Source of the DNA: Collinsella sp. AF02-46-1
GTDB lineage: Bacteria; Actinomycetota; Coriobacteriia; Coriobacteriales; Coriobacteriaceae
Direction: 5' to 3'
Length of the DNA: 64,000 nucleotides
NCBI RefSeq assembly: GCF_003465825.1
Contig: NZ_QSBV01000011.1
Coordinates: 26,004-90,003 of the forward strand
Part shown: positions 42,454-51,519 of the stretch, piece by piece
How the letters are laid out: the number at the start of each line of letters is the position of its first letter
Position numbering within the stretch: position 1 is the first letter of the stretch
Position numbers and translations under genes: made by a program
Notes under the pieces: model-generated
What the model was told of the DNA's origin: nothing
The model's database searches: none
The model's input: only the letters and a program-made list of their open reading frames with translations

Positions 42454-43623
42454 ATGGCCGAGTACATTAACAGGGATTTGCATGAGTTGCTCATTCGCAT
42501 GGCGGGTTGGTTTCCTGTTGTGTCGTTGACGGGGCCTAGGCAGAGCGGTAAGTCTACGCTGGTTCGGCATGCCTTTCCCGACTATTCCTATGTTACGCTT
42601 GAGGACCCCCAAACGAGGCGCGCGGCCTTGGAGGATCCGGTGAGTTTTATCCGCAACCGAAAGGGCGGACTCATCATCGACGAGGCGCAATACGCCCCGG
42701 ATTTGTTCTCGATGATTCAGGTTGTTTCGGATGAGCGGGGAGACGCCGGTCAATACATCCTTACGGGATCGCAAAACTTTTTGATGATGAAAAGCATCGG
42801 CCAGTCTCTTGCCGGGCGAGTCGGGATCTTAAAATTGCTGCCATTTTCGTTTCGAGAAGCGGAGAGGGGCCAGCAGGGGCAGTTGGAAGTGGATTTGTTT
42901 GCGCTCGAAGGGGGATACCCTCGCCTGCGTTCCGCCGGAATGCCGTCCTCGGTTTATTTCCCCAGCTATATTGATACCTATGTTGAGCGCGATGTTGTGG
43001 GCTTGCTTGACGTGCGCAATAAAGCGGAGTTTCATAAGTTTCTGTCCATAATTGCCCAGAGCGCCGGTGCTCTCATTAATATATCTTCGCTTTCTCGAGA
43101 TACGGGTGTGAACGTATCGACCATTAAAAGCTGGTTGTCTATCCTGGAGCAGAGCTACCTGACGTTTTCACTGCAGCCCTATTATGCAAATGCCAGGAAA
43201 CGTTTGACTAAAACGCCCAAGCTTTATTTTTACGACACGGGGCTGCTCTGCTACTTGCTCAAAATTGGATCACTGGAGCAACTTTTGGAGAGCTCTTATC
43301 TGGGGGCAGTTTTCGAAAACCTCATCGTTTCCGAAACGGCGAAGAGCCATCTCAACGTGGGCGAGAATCCCGAGTTGTATTTCTATAGGGACGACGGCAA
43401 GCGAGAAATCGATTTGCTCGACTGCACAAACTCAGGGAGTCCCAAGGCTATCGAAATAAAATCATCCAGAACGTATCACGATAAGTACGCCCGCCATTTA
43501 CAGGCTGTATGCGATGAGATCGACATTGCAAAAGATGCGCGCTATGTTGTGGCCCGCGTGGATTCAACGTATGAGTCGAAAGACTGTAGCGTGGTCTCGG
43601 CGCGTGATTGGCTTTTGCGATAA
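42454..43623 (+). CDS. AAA-type ATPase with DUF4143-like C-terminal domain
   Basis: This 389-residue protein has an N-terminal ATPase (Walker A TGPRQSGKST, Walker B GLIIDEAQYAP, sensor-like ILTGSQNF) and a C-terminal domain with the nuclease-like pattern FYRDDGKREIDLL and AIEIKSS. This is the common layout of the large ATP-binding DUF4143 family. Their role is not settled. The C-terminal part resembles restriction-type nuclease folds. The ATG at 42454 follows AAGGGGCG. It stands alone between terminators, behind four tandem repeats, and looks like an accessory gene. Confidence 0.85.
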   Translation: MAEYINRDLHELLIRMAGWFPVVSLTGPRQSGKSTLVRHAFPDYSYVTLEDPQTRRAALEDPVSFIRNRKGGLIIDEAQYAPDLFSMIQVVSDERGDAGQYILTGSQNFLMMKSIGQSLAGRVGILKLLPFSFREAERGQQGQLEVDLFALEGGYPRLRSAGMPSSVYFPSYIDTYVERDVVGLLDVRNKAEFHKFLSIIAQSAGALINISSLSRDTGVNVSTIKSWLSILEQSYLTFSLQPYYANARKRLTKTPKLYFYDTGLLCYLLKIGSLEQLLESSYLGAVFENLIVSETAKSHLNVGENPELYFYRDDGKREIDLLDCTNSGSPKAIEIKSSRTYHDKYARHLQAVCDEIDIAKDARYVVARVDSTYESKDCSVVSARDWLLR

Positions 43624-43642
43624 CAAGTTCGGCGTATTAACA

Positions 43643-43686
43643 ACTGCCGCGAAGAGGATCGGACCCCTTTCGCGGCGGTTTTTTGC
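43643..43686 (+). terminator. Terminator after the ATPase gene
   Basis: CTGCCGCGAAGAGG pairs with CCTTTCGCGGCGG around a GATCGGAC loop, followed by TTTTTTG. Confidence 0.8.
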
Positions 43687-43707
43687 CGATCCGGTGCGCC
43701 TCAGATG

Positions 43708-43828
43708 CAAGTGAGTAGGCTTTTTTGGATCTGTCGAGCACACCGCGACAAACGCTAAATAAAACCGCAGGTCAGAGCTGTGGCGTTTTGGAGTGTGCTC
43801 GGCCTCCTGCAAAAGGTCTACTCACTTG
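43708..43828. mobile_element. 121-bp MITE-like element, copy 2
   Basis: This has the same length and ends as 25098-25218 (CAAGTGAGTAGGCTTTTTT ... CTACTCACTTG), with about fifteen internal differences. The TCAGATG just before the element is also shared. A decayed GCCGCC hairpin and the GTTTGCCCAGATAAAACCTG stretch follow (to about 43933). Confidence 0.7.
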
Positions 43829-43997
43829 GTTTTTCGGCGAGAAGGCCGCCGCAAGGGCAAGCAGCTCTCCTCACGGCGGTTGGCGTTTGCCCAGATAAAA
43901 CCTGCCAAAATAAACCTGTCCCTTTTTGGCATGTCCCTTTTGGCGCGGCTGATTGGTTTGGGCTGTTTTGGAGAAAGCCCATGAGGCGGCACTCAGG

Positions 43998-44648
43998 CTA
44001 ATCCTGCGTGTCGCCTCCGTACATGTAGACGATAAAGCCGTCGCCGGTGTCTTGGCTGTGATCCTCCAGGATGCGTTTCATGTTGAGGTGCTCGTAGAAC
44101 TGCCAGTCAGAGTTGCAGTCGCTCATCAGGAAGAACTTGGTGCACCCGGCTTTGGCGAGTTCGGCGCGCGCAAGGTCGATGAGCTCGCGGCCGAGTCCCT
44201 TGCCCTGCCACTCGGGCACAATGATGATCAGGTTGAGCTGGCCCTGGGCATACTCGTCGCCCGTGGCGGCAAAGCGATCGGCCGTGGCCTTTTCGCGACT
44301 GTCGCCAAAGAGCGAGCCCTCGAGTTTGGCATCGGCGGTCTTTGCCATCTCGGTTGCCTGGGCGAACATCTCGTCGTAGCAGGGTACCCACGTGGGGTTG
44401 GTACGCGGCTTGCCGTCCTCGAAGATACCGATGCAGCAGGCGGCGATAATGCGGCCCTCTGCCTCGGCGACGAGCGCGATGGGGGAGCGCTGCAGCTGCA
44501 TGGCAATGTTGAAGCGCGCGCAGAAATCGGCAGCTTCGACGTCGCCGCGGTTGCGCAGCGTGTTGCACCACAGCTGGTTGTAGATGGCGGCGATGCCAGC
44601 CAGGTCGTCGAGCGTGGCGGCGCGCAGGGTTACGTTGTCAAGGCTCAT
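43998..44648 (-). CDS. GNAT-family N-acetyltransferase
   Basis: This 216-residue enzyme transfers an acetyl group from acetyl-CoA to an unknown acceptor. The fold's acetyl-CoA motif is visible as LIIIVPEWQGKGLGRELIDLARAELAKAG, followed by FFLMSDCNSDWQFYEHLNMKRI. Between the N-terminal strand and the motif there is a longer insert with PRTNPTWVPCYDEMFAQATEM. The ATG at 44648 has AAGGAG upstream. It stands alone. Confidence 0.82.
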   Translation of the reverse strand: MSLDNVTLRAATLDDLAGIAAIYNQLWCNTLRNRGDVEAADFCARFNIAMQLQRSPIALVAEAEGRIIAACCIGIFEDGKPRTNPTWVPCYDEMFAQATEMAKTADAKLEGSLFGDSREKATADRFAATGDEYAQGQLNLIIIVPEWQGKGLGRELIDLARAELAKAGCTKFFLMSDCNSDWQFYEHLNMKRILEDHSQDTGDGFIVYMYGGDTQD

Positions 44649-44766
44649 GGAGGCTCCTTCCAAGGTGGGTCAGGCCACCTCTGAGTGTGACATGGGCGCA
44701 CCGCTGCCGCATCAACCATTCGGTAGACGAGCTTCGATCTCTCGGGGACGGAGGAAAAGGGGCCAC

Positions 44767-44886
44767 GAGCGAGGATTTTCGGACGCTTGCTCGACGAGAG
44801 TGGATAATCTCCCACTTTTAGCGCGAACATAGGTCAAAAACGGGAGATTATCCACTCTCGTTGGAAGCGCCCGAAAATCCTCGCTC
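44767..44886. repeat. Two-step palindrome before DAHP synthase
   Basis: GAGCGAGGATTTTCGG (44767-44782) pairs with 44871-44886, and inside it CGAGAGTGGATAATCTCCC (44795-44813) pairs with 44842-44860. The loop is 28 bases. It sits between the divergent GNAT and DAHP synthase genes and has no coding content. Confidence 0.8.
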
Positions 44887-44998
44887 GTTATCCATTCCCT
44901 TTTTGGCTGGTTGTGCTTGCACTTTAGCGTGCGACAGCGGATAATGCCGAGCATTCGACAATGTTCTCGTTGCCATCAATTGATTGAGGAGGCCCCGC

Positions 44999-46030
44999 AT
45001 GGCCATGGAATTTAAACGCAGGCTGCCGATCCCCATGGAGATCCGCGAGGAAATGCCGCTTTCCGCCGAGCTTACCGCTAAGAAGCAGGCATTCGACGCC
45101 GAGGTCGCCAAGGTCTTTACCGGCGAGGACGCGCGCAAGGTGCTCATCATCGGACCGTGCTCTGCCGACCGCGAGGACTCGGTCCTCGAGTACATGAACC
45201 GCCTGGCCAAAACCGTCGAGGAGGTCAAGGACAAGCTCATCATCATTCCGCGCGTCTACACCAACAAGCCGCGTACTAAGGGCACTGGCTACAAGGGCCT
45301 GCTGCACAACCCCGACCCCGAGGCGCCCGATGACCTGCTCGAGGGCGTTAAGGCCATCCGCCACATGCACCTGCGCGTCATCGAGGAGACTGGCTTCTTC
45401 ACTGCCGACGAGATGCTCTACCCGTCCAACTACCAGTACCTCGTCGACCTGTTGAGCTACGTCGCCGTGGGTGCGCGCTCGGTCGAAAACCAGGAGCATC
45501 GCCTGGTGTCGAGTGGCATTTCGGTGCCGGTGGGTATGAAGAACCCCACTGCCGGTTCCACCACCGTCATGCTCAATTCCATCTACGCCGCCCAGGCGCA
45601 TCAGAGCTTTATCTTCCGCAACTGGGAGGTCGAGTGCGACGGCAACCCGCTCGCGCATGCCGTCATGCGCGGCTACATCGGCCTCGACGGTCGTACCTAC
45701 CCCAATTACCACTACGAGCACCTGGAGCGTCTGGCCGAGCGCTACACCGAGCACGCCGGTTACGCCAACCCGGCAGCGGTTATCGACTGCAACCATGACA
45801 ACTCGGGCAAGCGTCCGCTGGAGCAGTATCGCATTTGCAAGGAAGTGCTCGACAGCTGCCGCCGCAACGAATCCATCTCCAAGCTGGTCAAGGGCTTTAT
45901 GATCGAGTCCTACCTTGAGGACGGCAACCAGCCGGTCGACGGCGGCGTCTTTGGCAAGTCGATCACCGATCCGTGCCTGGGCTGGGAAAAGACCGACTAC
46001 CTCATTCACGAGATCGCGGAACGTATTTAG
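44999..46030 (+). CDS. aroF: 3-deoxy-7-phosphoheptulonate (DAHP) synthase, class I
   Basis: This 343-residue enzyme joins phosphoenolpyruvate and erythrose 4-phosphate as the first step of aromatic amino acid synthesis. It matches the AroF/G/H class in length and in IIGPCSADRED, RVYTNKPRTKGTGYKGLLHNPDP, VGMKNPTAGS and IDCNHDNSGKRP. The paralogue letter is arbitrary. The ATG at 44999 has GAGGAGG upstream; an ATG two codons later is an alternative. It stands alone and is followed by a TTACGCGGGTT palindrome. Confidence 0.93.
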   Translation: MAMEFKRRLPIPMEIREEMPLSAELTAKKQAFDAEVAKVFTGEDARKVLIIGPCSADREDSVLEYMNRLAKTVEEVKDKLIIIPRVYTNKPRTKGTGYKGLLHNPDPEAPDDLLEGVKAIRHMHLRVIEETGFFTADEMLYPSNYQYLVDLLSYVAVGARSVENQEHRLVSSGISVPVGMKNPTAGSTTVMLNSIYAAQAHQSFIFRNWEVECDGNPLAHAVMRGYIGLDGRTYPNYHYEHLERLAERYTEHAGYANPAAVIDCNHDNSGKRPLEQYRICKEVLDSCRRNESISKLVKGFMIESYLEDGNQPVDGGVFGKSITDPCLGWEKTDYLIHEIAERI

Positions 46031-46260
46031 TTACGCGGGTTTACCAACCCGCGTAACGGCGCTCGCTGTCCGCCCTCTACCTGCGGCGTTGTCTTGCTCC
46101 AGGGGCACTCATTGGGCACTCATTGGGGACATACTTAAATGAGTAGTCGTTGGGGACGTTCTTGTTTGACTAGTCGTTTAAGAACGTCCCCAATGACTAC
46201 CTTTCAAACCTGGCAGTTAGGGACGTTCCTTATCTGCCGGCACTTGGGGACACTCCTTGC
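46031..46260. repeat. Cluster of dispersed hairpin elements
   Basis: In order: the TTACGCGGGTT palindrome (46031-46056); the GCACTCATTGGGGACATACT hairpin (46117-46147, also at 56607-56637); the 57-bp GGGGACGTTC hairpin (46144-46200, also at 10761); and the GGGACGTTCCTTATCTGCCGG element (46211-46260, also at 5624). It looks like a site where such repeats accumulate. No gene is present. Confidence 0.7.
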
Positions 46261-46319
46261 ATCGGCTGACGCGGTTTGCTCGCTGGCATTGCTAGATTTT
46301 TTGGCGTTCTCTAAGTCCT

Positions 46320-46549
46320 GTGGACAAAAAATGGCAAATATGAGTACTGTTGCTAGCGTAGTATCATATCGATCTTACAAGATAATAGACACAACAGTAA
46401 ATATGTTCATTAACGTTGGCACACAGAAGCATGCTACCGGGCATTTTGATCAATTTGAAGGCATATCTAGGCCGCAATGAGGTCGTTTGGGGCAGTTTTG
46501 GCTGTTACTAAAAAGGTGACAGTACTCATATTTGCCATTTTTTGTCCAC
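46320..46549. mobile_element. MITE-like element, 230 bp with 31-bp perfect terminal repeats
   Basis: The left end 46320-46350 begins GTGGACAAAAAATGGCAAAT; the right end 46519-46549 is its exact reverse complement. The 168-bp centre is A/T-rich and non-coding. No transposase is present and no certain target duplication is seen. Confidence 0.75.
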
Positions 46550-46613
46550 GGGGCCTTGAGGGAGGGCGTCAATCAGGTCCCAGGGGAGGCGGTTCGAGGG
46601 CCGCAGAACAAAA

Positions 46614-46645
46614 AACGGGGGCGCAGGCTGTCCTGCGCCCCCGTT
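46614..46645 (-). terminator. Terminator of the MarR-ABC operon
   Basis: AACGGGGGCGCAGG (46614-46627) pairs with CCTGCGCCCCCGTT (46632-46645), followed on the minus strand by TTTTTTGTT. Confidence 0.9.
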
Positions 46646-46676
46646 CTCGGGCGTTATTCGTTCCCTGCGGCAGAAT

Positions 46677-48533
46677 TTACGCCGCTTCGTCGAACTGCGA
46701 ATTGTACAGGTCGGCGTAGAAGCCGCCTTGGGCGAGCAGCTCGTCGTGCGTGCCCTTCTCGACGATGTCGCCGTCGCGAATCACCAAGATCACGTCGGCG
46801 TTGCGGATCGTGGACAGGCGATGCGCGATGACAAAGCTCGTGCGGCCCTGCATCAGCGCATCCATGGCGCGCTGAATAAGCTCTTCGGTACGGGTATCGA
46901 CGTTGGAAGTCGCCTCGTCCAAAATCAGCGCCGGACGGTCGGCCAAAATGGCGCGGGCGATGGTCACGAGCTGGCGCTGACCCTGCGACAGGTTAGTGCC
47001 CTCCTCGTTGATCATAAAATCGTACCCGCCGGCGAGCGTATGGATAAAGTGGTCGCAGCGTGCGGCGCGTGCGGCGGCCTCGACCTCGGCGTCGGTCGCA
47101 TCGGGGCGTCCGTAGCGGATGTTCTCGCGGATGGTGCCGTTAAACAGCCAGGTGTCCTGCAGCACCATGGCAAACTCGCCGCGCAGCGCCGCGCGGTCCC
47201 AGTCGCGCACGTCGACGCCTTCGACGCGCAGCGAACCGCCGTCCACGTCGTAAAAGCGCTGCAGCAGCTTAATGAGCGTGGTCTTGCCGGCGCCGGTGGG
47301 GCCGACGATGGCAATGGTTTGGCCGGGCTGCGCCTCGCAGCTAAAGTCGTGGATGATGGTCTTGTCGGGCGTGTAGCCAAACTTGACATGGTCGAACTCC
47401 ACGTGGCCGGGGCGCTTCTCGGGAATCTGCGCGTCGGCCTTCTGCTCCTCCTCGGGCGCGGCGAGGAACTCAAAGACGCGCTCGGTGGCAGCGGCCATCG
47501 ACTGCATCGTGTTGCTCACGTTGCCCAGCTGCTGCACGGGTTGCGTAAAGTTGCGAACGTACTGGATAAAGCTCTGGATGTCGCCGGGTGTGGCATTGCC
47601 GGTCAGCGCGAGCTGCGCGCCCACCACGACGACGCCCACGTAGCCCATGTTGCCCACCAGACTCATAAGCGGCATCATCAGGCCCGACAGGAACTGAGAG
47701 CGCCAACCGCTCATAAAGAGGCGGTCGTTCTCTTTGTCGAACTCCTCGATCGAGGCCTCGGCGCGGTCGAACACCTGAATGACGTTCTGGCCGGCAAAGT
47801 CCTCCTCGATGATGCCGTTGACGGCGCCCAGGACCTGCTGCTGCTCGCGGAAGTACGGCTGCGAGAAGTGAATCATCACGGTCAGGATAATCGCGGCTGC
47901 CGGCAGCGTGAGCACGGTGACGCCGGTGAGCGGCAGACTGATCGACAGCATCATGACGAGCACGCCGATAATCTGCGTCACCGATGTGATGAGTTGCGTC
48001 ACGCTCTGGTTGAGTGACTGACCCAGCGTGTCGACATCGTTGGTGATGCGGCTGAGCACGTCGCCCTTGCTGTGGCCGTTGAAGTAGCTCATCGGCACGA
48101 CAGCGATCTTGGCGGCGATCTCCTTGCGCATGCGATAACAAATCTTTTGCGTGACGCCGGTCATGAGCCAGCCTTGGATCAGGCTGCAGGCAGAGCTCGC
48201 CAGATACAGACAGAGCAAAAAGCCGAGCGTCTTGGCGATCCAGGCAAAGTCGACATCGCCGGTGCCGTTGACCTTGGCAACCAAGCCCTCGAACAGCTTA
48301 GTCGTAACCTGGCCAAGCACCTTGGGCCCCACAATGTTAAAGATGACCGAGCACACGGCAAAGGCGACGGCGGCAAACACGGCAATCTTGTGCTGGCCGA
48401 TATAGCCGAGCAGCTGCCTCATGGTGCCCTTAAAGTCCTTGGCCTTTTCGCCACGGCGCATGCCACCCATGCGGCCCATGGGACCACGCTGGCGGGTGGG
48501 CTTGGGAATCTGAGTCTTGGTCTCGTCTGCCAT
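46677..48533 (-). CDS. ABC exporter subunit, canonical half (LmrD/BmrD-like)
   Basis: This 618-residue half-exporter has an N-terminal six-helix membrane domain (about 40-350) and a C-terminal ATPase with Walker A GPTGAGKTT, signature LSQGQRQ, Walker B ALILDEATSNVDT and the histidine in IAHRLST. The intact glutamate suggests it carries the working ATP site of a heterodimer. It overlaps the preceding half-exporter by one base (TAATG), so they are translated together. It begins with a basic stretch PKPTRQRGPMGRMGGMRRGEK. Probable role: multidrug or lipid export. Confidence 0.92.
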   Translation of the reverse strand: MADETKTQIPKPTRQRGPMGRMGGMRRGEKAKDFKGTMRQLLGYIGQHKIAVFAAVAFAVCSVIFNIVGPKVLGQVTTKLFEGLVAKVNGTGDVDFAWIAKTLGFLLCLYLASSACSLIQGWLMTGVTQKICYRMRKEIAAKIAVVPMSYFNGHSKGDVLSRITNDVDTLGQSLNQSVTQLITSVTQIIGVLVMMLSISLPLTGVTVLTLPAAAIILTVMIHFSQPYFREQQQVLGAVNGIIEEDFAGQNVIQVFDRAEASIEEFDKENDRLFMSGWRSQFLSGLMMPLMSLVGNMGYVGVVVVGAQLALTGNATPGDIQSFIQYVRNFTQPVQQLGNVSNTMQSMAAATERVFEFLAAPEEEQKADAQIPEKRPGHVEFDHVKFGYTPDKTIIHDFSCEAQPGQTIAIVGPTGAGKTTLIKLLQRFYDVDGGSLRVEGVDVRDWDRAALRGEFAMVLQDTWLFNGTIRENIRYGRPDATDAEVEAAARAARCDHFIHTLAGGYDFMINEEGTNLSQGQRQLVTIARAILADRPALILDEATSNVDTRTEELIQRAMDALMQGRTSFVIAHRLSTIRNADVILVIRDGDIVEKGTHDELLAQGGFYADLYNSQFDEAA

Positions 48534-50902
48534 TAGCGCTCGCCTCCTTCCATGACGGCTGCAATTTCTTCTTGGGTAAGCCCCAGCTCCTCGGCGGAAA
48601 GCTGCGACTGTGCAATCTCCAGGTACGCCGGGCAGCCGTGCAGCAGCTCCTCGTGCGTGCCGGTGCCCACTACGTGACCGTCGTCGAGCACGATGATCTG
48701 GTCGGCGTGCATGATGGTCGCGATGCGCTGGGCCACGACCACGAGTGCGGCGTCGGTGACGTTTTTGGCCAGCTCCTCGCGCAGGCGCGCGTCGGTCTTG
48801 TAGTCGAGGGCGCTAAACGAGTCATCGAACACCACGACCTCAGGCTTTTTGGCCAACGCGCGGGCGATGGCCAGGCGCTGGCGCTGGCCGCCCGAGACAT
48901 TGGAGCCGCCCTGGCTGATGGGGGAGTCGTAGCCGCCCTCGCGCTCGGCGATAAAGTCCTCGGCCTGTGCGATGCGTGCCGCCTGGCGCATGTCATCATC
49001 GCTCACCATGTCGCCGGCAAATTTGAGGTTGCTCTCGACGGTGCCCGAGAACAGGCGACCCTGCTGCGGGATGTAACCAATGCGGCGGCGCAGCTCGGAA
49101 AGGGTCATGTCGCGCACGTCGATGCCGTCGAGCGAAATGCTGCCGCCCGTGACGTCGTATAAGCGCGGAATCAGCTGCACGAGCGTGGACTTGCCCGAGC
49201 CCGTGGAGCCAATGATGCCGAGCATCTGGCCGGCGTGCGTGGTGAAGTTCACGCCGCTGATGACATCGGCGCGAGCGTCGGGGTATTGGAAGCTCACGTC
49301 GCGGAAAGTGAGCTCACCGTGCGGCGCGCTGGCCGCGGGCAGTTTGGGCGAGGCGGGGTCGTTGATGCTCGTGGGGCAAGTGATGACCTCTTCCACGCGC
49401 TCGGCTGCGACCTCGGCACGGGGCAGGATAACCGAAACCATGGTGAGGATCATAAACGCCATGACGATCTGCATGGTATAGGAGATAAACGCCATCATGT
49501 TGCCGACCTGCATCACGCCGTCGGACACACCCTGCGCGCCAAACCAGACGATAAGCACGGTGATGCAGTTCATGACGAGCATCATGAGCGGCATCATAAA
49601 GCTCATAGCTCGGTTGGTGTAGAGCTGTGTGGTCATCAGGTCGAGCGATGCCTTGTCAAAACGCTCGAGCTCATGCTCCTCGCGGTTGAACGAGCGGATG
49701 GGCATAAGGCCGTCGAGCAGCTCGCGGGCGGTGAGGTTCACGCGGTCCACAAAGCTCTGCATCTTTTTGAACTTGGGCATGGTAAGGCCCATGAGCACGC
49801 CGACGACGGCCGAGACCGCGATGATGGCCACGGCGATGGTCCACTCCAGGCCGGTGTGGTTGGCCAGGACGCGCATGACCGCGACGATACCCATGACGGG
49901 CGCCATGAGGCACATGCGAATGAACAGAGTCGCTGCCATCTGGATCTGCTGAATGTCGTTGGTGCAGCGGGTGATGAGCGAGGCCTGGCTAAACTTGCCC
50001 ACCTCGGCCGGCGAGAAGTGCATGACCTTGTTGAAGGTCTCGCGGCGCAGGTCGCGGGCGATGGAGCAGGCGGTGCGCGACGCCACAGCGCCGGTCAGGA
50101 TGGTGGCGACCAGCGAGATCAGGCACAGGCCAAACATCGTGGTCGCCATGCGGCTCAGGTAGGCGTTCTGCACGTCGGCGGGGTCGATGCCCTGCGCCTT
50201 GTACTCGTCCTGCACGTAGGTCACGGCGCGCTGCGTGACGATAGAGCCCGACATGGAGCCCATTTTGTCCGCCATTTCGTTGGCGCCTTCGACGAGCTTG
50301 CCCTGGTCGATCAAGCCACCTTCAACGCCCAGACGCAGGCTCTTCATGGTGATCTTGCCGCCGTCGGCATCAATCTGCTTTTGCATGTTTTGCGCCGCTG
50401 TGGCCTTCTGCTGCATCTCGGCGAGCTGCTCGGGCGTCATTGCCGCCATCTGCTCGGGGGTGGGCATGGCCTGGGCGCCGCCGCCATTGCTTGCCTCGGT
50501 GGATGCGCCGGTCATGTCGCCCATGGAGCTGGCGTCGATGCCCTGGTTGAGAGAAAGGACGACGGTCTCGGGCAGGCTCATAATGTCGGCAATCTTGCCG
50601 CCATCGGCACGCTCTTCCTCGGTGCCCTTGTACGTTCGAATGCCTTTTTTGTCAGCCTTGCTAAACACGGCCTCCACAGCTTTGGCGTCCTTGGTGCTCA
50701 TAAAGAGCTCAAGGTCATCGAGTGATTCGGCACGAATGGTGTCGGGCACGGGCGAGGCGATGCCGCCTTGCTGTACGCCCACGTCGACGATGTCGCTCAT
50801 GTAGGTAGGCAGTGCCAGATCGGCGTTGCAGCTGATTACGATAAGTACGATAGCTGTGAACAGTGCCAGGACATGCTTTTTAAAGAGCTTGAGAATCCTC
50901 AC
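48533..50902 (-). CDS. ABC exporter subunit with a large extracytoplasmic insert (LmrC-like)
   Basis: This 789-residue half-exporter is longer than usual because about 200 residues, rich in Met, Gln, Ala and Asp (PTPEQMAAMTPEQLAEMQQK), lie between the first and second membrane helix (about 35-240). They probably form an outside domain. The ATPase has Walker A GSTGSGKST, signature VSGGQRQR and Walker B VVFDDSFSALD, where Asp replaces the catalytic Glu; this marks the degenerate site of a heterodimer. The GTG start overlaps the MarR stop by four bases. It forms a pair with the exporter downstream. Confidence 0.9.
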   Translation of the reverse strand: MRILKLFKKHVLALFTAIVLIVISCNADLALPTYMSDIVDVGVQQGGIASPVPDTIRAESLDDLELFMSTKDAKAVEAVFSKADKKGIRTYKGTEEERADGGKIADIMSLPETVVLSLNQGIDASSMGDMTGASTEASNGGGAQAMPTPEQMAAMTPEQLAEMQQKATAAQNMQKQIDADGGKITMKSLRLGVEGGLIDQGKLVEGANEMADKMGSMSGSIVTQRAVTYVQDEYKAQGIDPADVQNAYLSRMATTMFGLCLISLVATILTGAVASRTACSIARDLRRETFNKVMHFSPAEVGKFSQASLITRCTNDIQQIQMAATLFIRMCLMAPVMGIVAVMRVLANHTGLEWTIAVAIIAVSAVVGVLMGLTMPKFKKMQSFVDRVNLTARELLDGLMPIRSFNREEHELERFDKASLDLMTTQLYTNRAMSFMMPLMMLVMNCITVLIVWFGAQGVSDGVMQVGNMMAFISYTMQIVMAFMILTMVSVILPRAEVAAERVEEVITCPTSINDPASPKLPAASAPHGELTFRDVSFQYPDARADVISGVNFTTHAGQMLGIIGSTGSGKSTLVQLIPRLYDVTGGSISLDGIDVRDMTLSELRRRIGYIPQQGRLFSGTVESNLKFAGDMVSDDDMRQAARIAQAEDFIAEREGGYDSPISQGGSNVSGGQRQRLAIARALAKKPEVVVFDDSFSALDYKTDARLREELAKNVTDAALVVVAQRIATIMHADQIIVLDDGHVVGTGTHEELLHGCPAYLEIAQSQLSAEELGLTQEEIAAVMEGGER

Positions 50903-51348
50903 TCGGCATCTCTCCTTTCTTGATTGCGGTCGATAATTTCGTTGAAACGCCTTAGAAGGCGCACCATCTCTTGGGTATCTGTTTCGCCGAGCTGCTCGAG
51001 GAAGGCCGCGGTGCGCTCCTCGAATTCCCGACGTTTGATTTCGAGATTCTGGAATCCCTTATCGGTCATCGTGACGTGTACACGACGACGGTCGGTCTTT
51101 GAGTGCTCGCGCTCGACCCAGCCCTTGGCTTCGAGAGTGCGTAAGATATTGGCGATGCGGGCACTCGAGACCCAGGCGCGATTTGCGAGTTCGCTCGGCG
51201 TGAGCGAACCGCCAGCGAGCATGAGGGCGCGCATGACAGCCATCTCGCCGCCGAGAGCTTTGTCCGCAGAGCGTGAAATGCGATGATGCATGCTGCCAAA
51301 CTCAGTTAAGAGCTGACGCCCAAGCTCATGGAAATCGGTATCTTCCAC
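50899..51348 (-). CDS. MarR-family regulator
   Basis: This 149-residue winged-helix repressor has LTPSELANRAWVSSARIANILRTLEAKGWVEREHSKTDRRRVHVTMTDKG as the DNA-binding core with the basic wing. It is the first gene of the exporter operon and its stop overlaps the next start. In such operons the MarR protein represses export genes until a toxic ligand binds. An ACTAGAAACTA-like stretch at 51363-51373 just upstream may be its site. Confidence 0.88.
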   Translation of the reverse strand: MEDTDFHELGRQLLTEFGSMHHRISRSADKALGGEMAVMRALMLAGGSLTPSELANRAWVSSARIANILRTLEAKGWVEREHSKTDRRRVHVTMTDKGFQNLEIKRREFEERTAAFLEQLGETDTQEMVRLLRRFNEIIDRNQERRDAE

Positions 51349-51416
51349 CGAAAACCCCTAACACTAGAAACTATTTTTGGTGAAAGATGATACCCCTGTA
51401 TGCACACCTCATACAG

Positions 51417-51519
51417 TAGATTTTTGGGACATGCCTAGAAATCTACCTTCGTGGGCATTTCATGCCACCGCCTCCGTCGCGGCGAAAAAGTAGATTTCTA
51501 GGCATGTCCCAAAAATCTA
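51417..51519. repeat. 103-bp palindrome with 29-bp perfect arms
   Basis: The left arm 51417-51445 (starts TAGATTTTTGGGACATG) and right arm 51491-51519 are exact reverse complements. Each arm is itself partly palindromic (TAGATTT...AAATCTA). A short related hairpin GTAGATTTTTGGGTCATGTC is at 62665-62695. The rest of this 551-bp gap before pfl holds a CGGTGAACGGTA motif (51603) and an ATAACAGCC/GGCTATGTTAT pair near 51680-51714, but no gene. Confidence 0.8.
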
